Position numbers and translations under genes: made by a program. The notes beneath the pieces were generated by a model, which was not told the DNA's origin, did not search any database, and saw only the letters and a list, made by a program, of their open reading frames with translations. From Manis javanica (lineage: Eukaryota; Chordata; Mammalia; Pholidota; Manidae), in NCBI RefSeq assembly GCF_040802235.1, contig NC_133167.1, forward strand, positions 16,112,501 through 16,176,500: a DNA stretch of 64,000 nt, read 5' to 3'. Shown here one piece after another: positions 25,090-34,817 of the stretch; positions within the stretch are counted from its first letter, which is position 1, and each line of letters begins with the position of its first letter.

Positions 25090-27955
25090 CCAGAAGCACG
25101 CCCAGGAGGGAGACATAGGACAAGACAAAAGGAGAAGCAGATCTACTGTGTGCTACCTACAGATTTGAGTAGTGGAACATTCTTCCACATGGAGGAAGGA
25201 AAGAGTTAAATTTGAGTAGACTACATATCCTGAGAAAGCTAACATCTTTGGAGGTTACATTTCTCATTAATATAAAAGAGTTAATTATACATCTTAGAAA
25301 TTCTATTCATGCCAAATCTTCTTTTAGGGTTAAGCCATGCATGATCCATTTCTGTTCAGGCATTAGCCCTGACAGGGTCTTTTTCTGTGGGGCCATCTTA
25401 CGCACCTACCCTAAGGAACCACAGGGATTTAGGAAGCTGTTCTCGTAGTGGCGCATTTTGCTGAGATGACCTACACTGCAAAATACTTTATATAACCAAA
25501 GGCAGGACATAAATATTTTATTGCACAGAGTCCATGAAAACACATCTTCATTTCTGTACCGTGCTTTCTCAAAACATGTCACTGGGGGAACAGGAGTTGC
25601 CTGAAAGATTCGCCAGCTCCAATTTGCCATAGCTCATTAGGATGCCCTAGAGAACAAGCACAACAAATAATTCTAGAGCCCTGCTGTTCATGGGCTAGTT
25701 AATGTAGACTGACCACACACAAGAGCAAAGCTTTCCACCCCGTAAAAAAGCCACCTTGTGTGTGTGGAGTGCATTTAACAAGGACCCAGACAATGTCAGT
25801 TAGAAAAGCCTTTGAGATATCCTTTCTCTGCAGGTGGGGAAAGAACACCCAGAGAGAAGACATGCATTGGGCTTAGACTGCAGCTTGATGCTTCCCGGTT
25901 TCCATCATGACCACAAGGTAACACCCGACGGGTAAAGTGAAAACAGAGATGAAACCTGCTGGTTAGACCCACGCTACCAACTGCAAAGAAAAGCTTCACA
26001 TCACCATTCAGGCTTCTCATCAAGTGCTGCTGTGGGTACATATCTGTGAACGACTTCAAATTTCCCATTAATAACATATGTTTCCATAACTACCAAGCCT
26101 CACCGGAATCTCTCTCTTAGCATTCGTATGTTCACATCTGCCCCCATTAATTCTCCAATAAGAAAATCACTTCCTAGTAAAGGTTCAATAGTGAGAAAGT
26201 AGAGGCTTCAGTTTAACTTCAGCTTTCATGTCATTTTCTTCTCCTTGACTGATCTTTCACTATTGCTCAAAATTGGTTATGCTCGCCAACATCTCTTGAG
26301 CCAAGACGTCACCACACTGTGCAATTAAATCCTAAAATAAATAGCACAGTCTCAATGCAGAACTGACCTTTTTGTATCAGAAGCCCTTTAAAACATCAAC
26401 AGGACAAATAGAAAATTCTTAGTTTTGAGTTGCCGTGGACCAACAATAGCTTTTTAATCCCGTTGTCAAGCCAAAGCATACGAGGAAAGAAGGACTCACT
26501 TTTTTATTTATTATCAGAGGTTTCTATTGTGCTTCCTCACCAAGGACTGTAGATTTGAGGAAATCACTATATATAACCCTGTTTTTAAATGTTCCTTTCA
26601 GATGTGGGTTGAATTGTACAAAGAGGAGAAAATGGGGTGGCCCCTTTAAAGGCAAGCCCAGGCAGAAGCCCATTAAAAGGAAAACTGGAATCATGCAGCG
26701 TCTCAGCAATGGTATTGCTGCCTTTGGAAGAAGTGATCAAGTGCTAAGTAGCTGCCTGAGAAATCCTAGGTTAGAAAAAATAAGTCAAGCATTCAGCTGA
26801 AAATACTACTGAGCTAGTAATCATCCACCCAGCACACCCTCTCCTAACTTCCCACTAAAAGACAATCATGGCACTGGGAAACACCGAAATTCCCAAGACA
26901 AAAAGAAAGTCTAATTTCAGAATACAGAGAGCTCCAGTTAAGTATTAAACCAGACTAAACTAGACACCCAAATTTCTCTTTGTCTCATACGCAGGATCCA
27001 CCTCTTTGAAACATGAGACTTTAGAGATTAGAAGGGAGGGGCTGCCTGAAACATGTAGAATTATAGTTCCTATCATGACCCCATTCCATAAATCAAGGAA
27101 TCAATCAGAAAATTGTGTAGGTGCCTCTCCTCCATGGAGCCGTAGTGCAGGCTTCTTACAACCTTCTATATTCCTTGCAGAAACAGTGACTTCCCATATC
27201 CTCCTCAAATTAATATATGAGGTTCCTGTGCAGCATTGCCTCCTGGGAAGTGCAGTCTCCACAGTTAACACAGCACTTCATGGTAGGGGAGGGCAGTGGT
27301 GAGAGGAGCATTCTGCTAATTGTAGTTTTCTTTGTACACTCCATTGTTTAAAAGTGCCGATAAACTCAGGAGCTGAACTGCCTGCTAGATTTAACGCTCA
27401 GGGATGTGCCCTTCGGCATGCCTCCACTCTGAAGAAATGAGGGACACTAATTCATGTGTAGGATGAACAGAGAAAAGGACTGAGAACAGGTCAATTAACT
27501 GACATTATCACTGAGCAAACTCGGAGCCTATACAGATCTCATCTCATTCAGAGAACAAAGACAGTAAATATCCGGTCTATGGGAAACTGCAGCCAGACAA
27601 GAGAAAGGGGAGAGCATCTTGAAGACTAATAGATAGAATGTACTTCTGAAAATATTTTGCCTGGAGATATACAAAAAAAGAAATGATAAAACTCAAAAGG
27701 ATATAAGACAAGGCCTCTATTAGAAAGGCAATAAGCAAAGACAGCAGAACGATATGAAGAGAAAGACAGGTAAGATATGGAAAGGTTGCAGGAAACCTAG
27801 AACTATAATACTTCACAGTGACAGTGATAAAGAGCAGAAATAATACAATAAATACAGTCAGGCCAATCCCTATTATACACTGACATCTGACATTGAAGAC
27901 TTAGGAATCATTTAAGTGTATGACTTTTCTGTTTTCTGTAATTGTTTAGGATAAA
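25090..27955. other. No gene recognised; low repeat density
   Basis: A 2.9-kb stretch without recognised repeats. Open frames stay below 100 codons and lack motifs. It includes GC-balanced parts around 26,600 and 27,000-27,300 but no CpG island. Confidence 0.4.
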
Positions 27956-27961
27956 CAGCAC

Positions 27962-28190
27962 ATGCCAAGATCAGTACTGTCCAATAGAAGTTTCTGTGAT
28001 GATGGAACTGTTCTCTGTCTGTGCCATCTCATCCAGTAGCCACCAGCCCCATGCCATACTGAGCATTTAAAATGGTGTAACTGCAGAACTTGATTTTTTA
28101 AGCTGTATTTTATTTTAATCAATTTCAATTTAAATAGTCTCATGTGAGCCATATTGTCTATGCTTTCCATCTTCCACACTGAGGAAGGGT
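27962..28190 (+). repeat. Non-autonomous hAT-type DNA transposon
   Basis: Starts 'AGTACTGTCCAATAGAAGTT' and contains 'GTAGCCACCAGCCCCATGCC', an AT-rich centre and 'GAGCCATATTGTC'. Same family as 2,026 but in opposite orientation. Confidence 0.55.
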
Positions 28191-28349
28191 ACAACTATTT
28201 CATGGCTCTAATTTCCTGCTAGACAATATAATCTCAGACTCACTGCTTCTCACTTTTTATCAGAACTCCATTGTAAAGAATGAGCATCATGAAGATTGTC
28301 TGAAGGATGCTTATTCACCTATGGATTTACTAATATACCCAACAGTGTT

Positions 28350-28490
28350 CACTCAGCAACTACTATGCTACAGGGACTAAGCCAGGCCCTGGACAAACAG
28401 TGGTGAACAAAACAGAAGTGTTCTCTAACGTCATATTTTATTCTACAAATAATTTAAAGATGCTAAAAAAATAATATGTAACAATACAAG
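28350..28490 (+). repeat. Ancient mammalian repeat fragment, unclassified
   Basis: 'GCAACTACTATGCTACAGGG' and 'GAACAAAACAGAAGTGTTCT' resemble the 5' part of the family seen at 8,290, 39,180 and 40,765. Confidence 0.4.
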
Positions 28491-28985
28491 TGAATAAAAA
28501 TGAGTATATATCCAAATATATACCACTTATAGGGGAAAGAACTTCAGTGTAAGAATAGTAAGAGGCTGAAAGTTAGAGAGTGAAAAAGGGGCCCAATGAA
28601 GGCTGTCATAGAAAAGGATGGAGTCTGTGGAACTGGAAAGTTTTGCTGCCAAGGGCTAGTCAAAGTCTGATGTATGCTTTGAACACTCTGTAGGCCAAGC
28701 AAAACCTATCTGCAGGCAAGAGCCAGCCCACCAGTGGCCACGTAGTAACCACTTGTCACCTTATTTAGAATACAGAAGAGAAATTTCTACCCTGAAAATC
28801 TAGGTTTCAACTGATTGACAGATATATATTTTTATCCTTCGGAAACTGTGAATCTTTTCTTAATTATGATTTACATGATACTTAAGATTAAGTATAAAGT
28901 GAATGCAAAATTTTGAAGAGGACAGCCTGCTGAATTTTACAGATGGATATTCCCATGTAGCCACCATCTTAATTGGGATGTAGAA

Positions 28986-29332
28986 CAGGAGTTGACAACT
29001 ATGACGGGTGAGCCAAATCTGGTCTGCTGGCCTGTTTTTGTGTAGCCAGAAAGCTAAGAATGGTTTTTGATATTTTAATACGGCTGGGAAAAAATTTTAA
29101 GAATGATATTTACTGACATGTGAAATACATATGGAATTCAAATTACAATATCCACAAATAAAATTTCATTGGAAAGCAGCCATGCTCATTCATTTACATA
29201 TCATCTATAGCTGCTCTTCTATTAGAATGACAGAGCTAAGTAGTTATAACCCAGACCATTTGATGCAAAAAGGCTAAAATATTTAGTATCTTTTACTCAG
29301 TGATCCTTAGCAGAAAAAGACTGTTGACCCCC
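28986..29332 (+). mobile_element. hAT-Charlie-type transposon with 8-bp target duplication
   Basis: Starts 'CAGGAGTTGACAAC' and ends 'GTTGACCCCC'. An 8-bp duplication with one mismatch flanks it: ATGTAGAA at 28,978-28,985 and ATTTAGAA at 29,333-29,340. Eight bases is the hAT-typical TSD length. The body contains 'GCAGCCATGCTCATTCATTT' and 'GGCTAAAATATTTAGTATC', shared with the copies at 8,607 and 22,051. It is non-autonomous and lies within antisense L1M. Confidence 0.8.
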
Positions 29333-29489
29333 ATTTAGAACATCACCAACATACTAGAAAATTCTGTCATGCCCCTTTGTAGTAAACTCTCCATACTCCA
29401 CACTCTATTCCAGGCACTGATGTTATTTCTAATTATAAATTTTCCTGTTCTACGCAGCAATCAAGTTTGAGAAAGACAGATGCACCCCT

Positions 29490-29723
29490 ATGTTTATCGC
29501 AGCACTATTTACAATAGCCAAGAATTGGAAGCAACCTAAATGTCCATCGGTAGATGAATGGATAAAGAAGATGTGGTACATATACACAATGGAATACTAC
29601 TCAGCCATAAGAAGTGGAAAAATCCAACCATTTGCAGCAACATGGATGGAGCTGGAGAGTATTATGCTCAGTGAAATAAGCCAAGCGGAGAAAGAGAAAT
29701 ACCAAATGATGTCACTCATCTGA
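29490..29723 (+). pseudogene. L1 ORF2 C-terminal remnant
   Basis: A 77-codon open frame encodes the extreme C-terminus of L1 ORF2p, including 'MFIAALFTIAKNWKQPKCPS' and 'MWYIYTMEYYSAIRSGK'. It is the tail of the reverse-transcriptase protein without the EN, RT or Cys-rich domains. The frame ends at TGA (29,721-29,723), where the full-length copy reads TGT before its own stop, so the end is slightly premature. It has no function of its own. Confidence 0.85.
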
Positions 29724-29827
29724 GGAGTATAGGAACAAAGGAAAAACTGAAGGAACAAAACAGCAGTGAAGTTACAGAACCCAAAAATGGACTAACAGGT
29801 ACCAAAGGGAAAGGAACTGGGGAGGAT

Positions 29828-29843
29828 GGGTGGGCAGGGAGGG
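29828..29843 (+). other. G-quadruplex-type motif in L1 3' UTR
   Basis: GGGTGGGCAGGGAGGG fits G3+N1-7 x4. The equivalent position in the full-length L1 has a similar motif (38,712-38,731). Confidence 0.75.
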
Positions 29844-30111
29844 ATAAGGGGGGGAAGAAAAAGGGGGTTATTAAGATTAGCATGCATGGGGGGGAGGGAG
29901 CAAGGGGAGGGTGGGCTGCACAACACACAGAGGACAAGTAGTGACTCTACAACATTTTGCTAAGCTGATGGACAGTAACCGTAATGTGGTTGTTAGGGGG
30001 GACCTGATATAGGGGAGAGCATAGTAAACATAGTATTCTTCATGTAAGTGTAGATTAAAAATTTAAAAAAAAAAAAAAAAAGAAAGAAAGAAAGAAAGAA
30101 AGAAGGAAAAG

Positions 30112-30257
30112 GGGGATTACTCCTTAACAGGATAAAACTATTGGTAAATCAAAGATCAACGCATGCTTTAAATATCCTTAATGTTGATCACTTAAAGGGT
30201 GTCAGATGATCAGCTATGGAGGTACTCTTTTCTGATAATATTCCTTTCTCTTAATTT
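30112..30257 (+). other. First transduced segment
   Basis: About 145 bp of non-L1 sequence between two A-tracts, starting near 'GGGGGATTACTCC' and ending 'TCTCTTAATTT'. The flanking A-tracts suggest it is genomic 3' flank from an earlier source locus. No ORF and no known family. Confidence 0.6.
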
Positions 30258-30513
30258 AAAAAAAAAAAAAAAAAAGCAGTTACTGTGTGCTGACCTCCAA
30301 TGAGTTCTGCACAGTGGTATAGAGGGCATGTCAAAGTGTGGGCAAAGGGTCTGTTTGTTTCTATGCAGGAGATCAAGGCCTAGCTTGGATACCCAGAAAA
30401 TGAACTAAGATACGATATGAGGAGGAGCTTCCGGCATCAGCACTCTCTGGAGGACTTGTGCCGGGGGATGATCATCAAAAAGCCTCCACAGGGATTCGGA
30501 CGATGCTGCGGTT

Positions 30514-30955
30514 GTGGCTGCATCCAGCCCACCATCTCCTGGACTTGCCATAAGAATGAGGAGGGAGATGTCTAGGCTGGCATGTGCATACAGTGAGACA
30601 ACGAATTTGACCGGATCTGTACTGTTGGAACTCAACCAGGAGTTGGGAGGGGTGCAAGTTGTAGCACTCCAAAATCTCATGACTATAGACTATCTATGGT
30701 TAAAAGAACATATGGGATGTGAACAGATCCCAGAAATGGGCTGCTTTAATTTGTCTGATGGTTCAAGTACAGTTGGACAATATCCATCATATCATAGATA
30801 AATTTTCACAAATGCCTAGGGTGCCTAAATGGTTTTCTTGGCTTCACTGGAGATGGATGGTAATTATAGATTTGCTTTGTTTATGTCACCGTATTCCTAT
30901 TATGTTAATATATGTGTGCAAATTAGTTAGTAGTTTAAAACCTATACATACTTAA
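30514..30955 (+). pseudogene. Degraded retroviral env transmembrane (TM) remnant
   Basis: Two overlapping frames (30,514-30,801 and 30,719-30,955) together resemble a retroviral TM ectodomain and membrane anchor. The first carries 'VVALQNLMTIDYLWLKEHMG', laid out like the LQN-x-x-x-x-D-x-L region of retroviral TM proteins. A cysteine follows, then six residues and GC where the typical motif has CC. The second frame carries the hydrophobic, Trp-rich stretch 'WFSWLHWRWMVIIDLLCLCH', likely the membrane-proximal and membrane-spanning part. A frameshift near 30,780 separates them. There is no SU, fusion peptide or intact start. It is a non-functional fossil moved by L1. Confidence 0.65.
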
Positions 30956-31714
30956 GGTACTATACAAGAAGATATGTCAAAGAAATAATCAATCCTCCCA
31001 AGTTTCCTTCGTATGCTACATCTATAGCTTTTCTTCTTCCTTCCTAATTACAACCCTTAAATAGAATTCGTGCCTCATATCGAATTTACCGAGTATCATA
31101 ATTCCTCCAGGTGGTAAAGATACCTTGAGACAAGTGCTGGGCATAGAAGCCACAGGGCATAAATCTGCAAAGAAGTAAAAAGCTAACCTTTGCAAACAAT
31201 ATGGCTTCTCTCTCACTTACCAACTTTACATTTCCCTGTATGGCCCCGGAAGATGACTGGTTAGCCAGAGACGGGTAAGATTCCTCAAGGGAGGAACAAC
31301 CTAAGACAGGCACAGTCGCAGGGGGGCCATCAGGTGAGAATTTGGGGATCAACAGAGGTGAGGCTCAGAACCTCACCCCCCCTGCTTTGAGAGAAATCTT
31401 CTGCATCCGTGGATGTCTTGATGCCCTTGTCTAGCCTGGATTAATACTTAGTCCATAGGCACACACCTGATCATCTGATCATCTACATTTGCCTTCTTAC
31501 AGCACTAAACTATGTTTTCTACCTTTATCTTGCATCTACCTACCACTTCAGCATTTTATTAAAAATAAAAATAATAATAATAGTAGGAGAAATGGGGGAT
31601 CAACATATAGATCAAGTACAAAAATCAAACGAATATTCATATTTGACCTGATTGTTTATAGGTCATATTGCATGATCAAAACCGAAAGTTTCTGTGATGA
31701 CTGCCCTTGTACTG

Positions 31715-31771
31715 TTCACCATGTAAGAATTTATTCACTATGTAAGAATTCGTTCACCATGTAAGAACTTG
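31715..31771 (+). promoter_or_regulatory. Three 19-bp tandem repeats in U3
   Basis: Units start at 31,715, 31,734 and 31,753, with one to four differences among them. A partial fourth unit follows. Tandem U3 repeats often act as enhancers; activity here is unknown. Confidence 0.6.
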
Positions 31772-31891
31772 TTCGTTATGCTTCAGAAGATTGGAGACTG
31801 ACGAGAATTAGGCTTGAGATGGATTAATGATTGTACATTGAGCGTTGACCCCCCTATACTGAATTTTACTGTTGTTAACAACCATTTGATC

Positions 31892-31897
31892 AATAAA
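31892..31897 (+). terminator. AATAAA poly(A) signal used by the transduced transcript
   Basis: The A-tract begins 17 nt downstream at about 31,915, the expected cleavage distance. Confidence 0.8.
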
Positions 31898-31914
31898 TAT
31901 GAGAGATGCCCTCT

Positions 31915-31945
<31 letters not shown>

Positions 31946-31989
31946 CCTGTTCTAGAACTTCATGTAAATGAAACCACATATATATATGT

Positions 31990-32047
<58 letters not shown>

Positions 32048-32049
32048 TA
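31990..32049. repeat. (TAGA)n microsatellite
   Basis: About 14 nearly perfect tetranucleotide units inside antisense L1M. Likely length-polymorphic. Confidence 0.95.
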
Positions 32050-32693
32050 GGATATATATGTATCCTTTTGGTCTGACTTCTCTCTCTCCACAATATGTGT
32101 GAAATATACCTATATTATGGCATGCATTAGCAATTTACTCATTTTTATTGCTAAGTAGTATTTCATTGTGTGAATATGCCACAATTTGTTTATACATTCA
32201 CCCATTAACAATTAAGTTATTCCCAGTTCTTAGCTATTACTAATAAAGTTGCTGCTACCACTCACATCCAAGACTTTTGAGTACAAGTCAGGTACAAATC
32301 TCTAGCTAAATATTTAGTGAAACTACTGGGTCATAATACAGATGCATGATTAATTTCACAAGAAACTGAAAAACTCTTTGGTTCTCTTACCAGAAATATA
32401 TCCAAGTTCCTGTTTCATTACATCCCCACCAGCATCCGCTTTTGTCAGTCTTTTTAATTTAAACCAACTTTGTTGGCATGACATGATACTTTTTATTGTG
32501 GATATTATTGTGGTTGTGATTTTCACTTCCTTGATGACTATTGATGTTGAGCATATTTCAATTGCTTATTAGCCACTCATACGTTTTGTTTATGAAACAG
32601 CTAAAACGGTGAACATTAATAACTATTCTTATTTTCACATTTGCTCTAGCTACTTGGAAGCTTAGAGCTCAATGAGAGGCCAAAATATAACAA

Positions 32694-33677
32694 CTAAGGA
32701 GGAGCCAAGATGGCGGCATGAGTAGGGCAGCGGAAATCTCCTCCCAAAACCATGTATATTTTTGAAAATACAACAAATATAACTTTGCCTAACAGAAAAA
32801 CCAGAAGATACAGTACAACAGCCAGGCTACATCTACATCTGCAAGAACTCAGCATCTCACAAAGGGGGTAAGATACAAGCCATGGCCCGGCAGCACCCGA
32901 GCACTCCCCCCACCCCAGCTCCCGGGCGGGGAAAGGAGTCGAAGTGGGGAGGGAGTGGGAGCCCAGGACTGCTAAATAACCAGCCCTAGTAATCTGCACA
33001 GGGAGCACAGACACACATTGCATGGTGTGCTGGATATTAGGGAAATGGAAAAGTAAAATCTGCAAGCAGATCCCCACAGTTGGCTCCCCTGGGACAAAAG
33101 AAAAGCGAGTGCTTCTTGAAAGTCTTAAAGGGACAGGGGCCTCACAGCTGGATGGAATCATTCTGGCACACTCAGCCCAGCAGGCTGGAAATCCTGAGGA
33201 ACTTCAGGCACCCCAGGCCCCTGGGTGGCAATGTAGCTCTGAAGCCCCTCACGGTGATAAGCAGCCTGCCATTCATTCCCCCTGGCTGGTGCGACCCCGC
33301 CACAGTGGAGGAGCAGCTGGAGAGCAGCCCCACCCACAGCAATGTCTCCTCCCGGCACGTAGCTACCTGGGCCAGACCCAGAGGCTGCCACCAGGGGGCA
33401 GCACCTGGCACAGACAGAGGAGGCTGGGGCAAGGTACAAAGGGGCAGCGTTCTTGCAGGGGAGCATACCTGGTGCACCTGCCTCTCCCCGCAGGGCTCTG
33501 AGCTGCCCCGACAGCTGCCCCACCTGCGATGGCTCAGGAGATTAACACAGAGGCTGTTCCCGGTGTGCAGGTAATGGACACAGGCAGCAGAGAAGGGCAA
33601 AGCAACCAGCAAGCAGGAAGGGACTCTGTTCTCCCAGCTGACACACACGCCACCAGCCTACAAGTACCTGTATCGCC
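32694..33677 (+). promoter_or_regulatory. L1 5' UTR / internal promoter
   Basis: About 980 bp that is GC-richer than the surroundings, as expected for an L1 internal promoter. Overlapping 120-164 codon frames on both strands (33,022-33,648) are by-products of this composition. Confidence 0.8.
32706..32717 (+). promoter_or_regulatory. YY1-type site at L1 start
   Basis: CAAGATGGCGGC lies about 12 bp from the element start, the position where human L1 has its YY1 site that helps set the transcription start. Confidence 0.75.
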
Positions 33678-34472
33678 ATGAAAAGGCAGAAGAATTTGGT
33701 CCAGTCAAGAATTACCCAGACAACCCCCAAGACAGGACCTGGGGAGATAGATATAACCAATCTTCCTGAAAAAGAATTCAAAATAAAGGTCATAACCATG
33801 CTGATGGACCTGCAGAGAAATATGCAAGAGCTAAGGGATAAAGTCTGGAGGGAGACTAAAGAAATGAAACAATCTCTGGAAGGACTTAAGAGCAGACTGG
33901 ATGAGGTGCAAGACACTGCTAATGGAATAGAAATTAGAGAACAGGAACACAGAGAAGCTGAGGCAGAGAGAGACAAAAGGATCTCCCGGAATGAAAGAAT
34001 ATTAAGAGAACTGTGTGACCAATCCAAATGGAACAATATTCACATTATAGGGGTACCAGAAGAAGAAGAGAGAGAAAAAGGGATAGAAAGTGTCTTTGAA
34101 GAAATAATTGCTGAAAACTTCCCCAAACTGGGGGAGGAAATAGTCTCTCAGACCATGGATGCCCACAGAACTCCCAACAGAAGGGACCCAAGAAGGCCAA
34201 CACCAAGACACATAATAATTAAAATGGCAAAGAACAAGGACAAGGACAGAGTATTAAAGGCAGCCAGAGAGAGAAAAAAGATCACTTACAAAGGAAAACC
34301 CATCAGGCTATCATCAGACTTCTCAACAGAAACCTTACAGGCCAGAAGAGAATGGCATGATACATTTAATGCAATGAAACAGAAGGGCCTTGAACCAAGA
34401 ATACTGTATCCAGCACTATTATCATTTAAATATGAAGGTGGGATTAAACAATTTCCAGACAAGCAAAAGTAG
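33678..34472 (+). CDS. L1 ORF1 protein (RNA-binding chaperone), probably C-terminally shortened
   Basis: A 264-codon frame for the L1 RNA chaperone that trimerises and coats L1 RNA. The N-terminus is basic (MKRQKNLVQS). Residues about 33-110 are heptad-rich and charged, a shorter coiled coil than in human ORF1p. The RRM spans about 119-198, with IHIIGVPEEEEREKGIE at its start and PRHIIIKM as the RNP1-like strand. The C-terminal domain follows from about 201 (ITYKGKPIRLSSDFS, then YPALLSFKYEGG). The frame stops at TAG after DKQK. Downstream bases still resemble about 20 more codons of the usual C-terminus in another frame, so the stop is probably a secondary break. The start is the first ATG in frame, as in other L1s. 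Part of a dead element. Confidence 0.7.
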   Translation: MKRQKNLVQSRITQTTPKTGPGEIDITNLPEKEFKIKVITMLMDLQRNMQELRDKVWRETKEMKQSLEGLKSRLDEVQDTANGIEIREQEHREAEAERDKRISRNERILRELCDQSKWNNIHIIGVPEEEEREKGIESVFEEIIAENFPKLGEEIVSQTMDAHRTPNRRDPRRPTPRHIIIKMAKNKDKDRVLKAARERKKITYKGKPIRLSSDFSTETLQARREWHDTFNAMKQKGLEPRILYPALLSFKYEGGIKQFPDKQK

Positions 34473-34817
34473 AGGGTATTTGCCTCCCACAAACCCTTCT
34501 ACAGGATATTTTAAAGGGACTGCTCTAGAATGAAACACTCCTAAGGCTAAATAGATGTCACCAGAGAGAGTAAAATCACACCAAAGAAAGCAGACAACGA
34601 AATACTAACTACAGCAAAAAATAAAATAAACTATTCACAAAAGCAGTCAAAGGAAACACAAAAGAGTACAGAATAAAACACTTAACATATAAAGAATGGA
34701 GGAGGAGGAATAAGAAGGGAGAGAAATAAAGAATCATCACACTGTGTTTATAATAGCTTAATAAGAGAGATAAATTAGATGGTTAGATATAAAGAAGCTA
34801 CCCTTGAACGTTTGGCA
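34473..34817 (+). other. L1 inter-ORF spacer
   Basis: A-rich sequence between ORF1 and ORF2. The first ~55 bp look like the former ORF1 C-terminus; the rest has stops in all frames. Confidence 0.7.

Larger units (their letters stand above)
29453..30061 (+). mobile_element. 5'-truncated L1 3' end
   Basis: The last ~270 bp of ORF2 plus the 3' UTR, colinear with 38,341-38,945 of the full-length copy. The 3' UTR holds the same G-rich block and the motif 'GACAAGTAGTGACTCT'. The terminal poly(A) signal is the weaker ATTAAA (30,054-30,059), where the full-length copy has AATAAA. Confidence 0.9.
30276..31914 (+). mobile_element. ERV-derived segment (env TM remnant, PPT, 3' LTR to poly(A) site)
   Basis: The segment reads like part of a retroviral transcript. 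In order it holds an integrase-end-like reading (about 30,365-30,400, residues AWIP), an env transmembrane-subunit remnant (30,514-30,955), about 600 bp without recognised coding, a purine run (31,585-31,592), and an LTR starting TG at 31,593. The LTR stops 17 nt after AATAAA (31,892-31,897), where an A-tract begins. Ending at the R-region poly(A) site rather than at an LTR end points to copying from RNA. SU and most of gag-pol are missing. The family identity is inferred from structure only. Confidence 0.65.
31593..31914 (+). repeat. 3' LTR (U3-R) of the ERV-derived segment
   Basis: Begins TGGGGGATCAAC directly after a purine tract. It contains three tandem 19-bp units (31,715-31,771) built on TTCACCATGTAAGAA, a common layout for U3 enhancers, and AATAAA at 31,892. 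It ends at the poly(A) site with no U5. Confidence 0.65.
29453..31938 (+). mobile_element. L1-driven composite insertion with serial 3' transduction
   Basis: A single 2.49-kb insertion lies between perfect copies of AAATTTTCCTGTTCTA at 29,437-29,452 and 31,939-31,954. Fourteen bases are unambiguous; the leading As may belong to the tail. The insert starts exactly where homology to the full-length L1 (its position 38,341) starts, so it is a 5'-truncated L1. Three blocks follow, each ending in an A-tract: the L1 end (tail 30,062-30,079 plus GAAA units), a segment of about 145 bp (tail 30,258-30,275) and an ERV-derived 1.64-kb segment (tail 31,915-31,938). One TSD around all three indicates one reverse-transcription event from a read-through transcript. 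L1 machinery is known to move 3' flanks in this way. Confidence 0.85.
28880..32590 (-). repeat. Old L1M 3' fragment, antisense, split by two insertions
   Basis: The host sequence is three pieces of one antisense L1M copy: 28,880-28,985, 29,333-29,452 and 31,955-32,590. They are colinear with the antisense copy at 51.8-52.7 kb. Landmarks are 'CCATGTAGCCACCATCTTAA', 'GAACTTCATGTAAATGAAAC', 'TTAGCTATTACTAATAAAGT' and 'TACTGGGTCATAATACAGAT'. The gaps are filled by a hAT element and a 2.5-kb L1-driven insertion, each with its own TSD. This copy is the oldest layer here. Confidence 0.85.

Noticed and set aside
29439..29452. Two independent insertions (an L1 end, and separately an ERV segment)
   Set aside because: The only TSD found pairs 29,437-29,452 with 31,939-31,954. 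No second duplicate brackets the ERV segment alone, so a single composite event fits better.
31715..31771. Three regularly spaced repeats as a CRISPR-like array
   Set aside because: The 19-bp units are contiguous with no spacers and sit in a retroviral U3 of a mammalian genome.
31990..32049. GATA-motif cluster as a regulatory element
   Set aside because: A simple (TAGA)n microsatellite; motif density is a trivial result of the repeat.
33022..33648. Four overlapping 120-164 codon ORFs on both strands
   Set aside because: They lie in the GC-rich L1 5' UTR, overlap each other in opposite frames and encode no recognisable domain. Base composition explains them.
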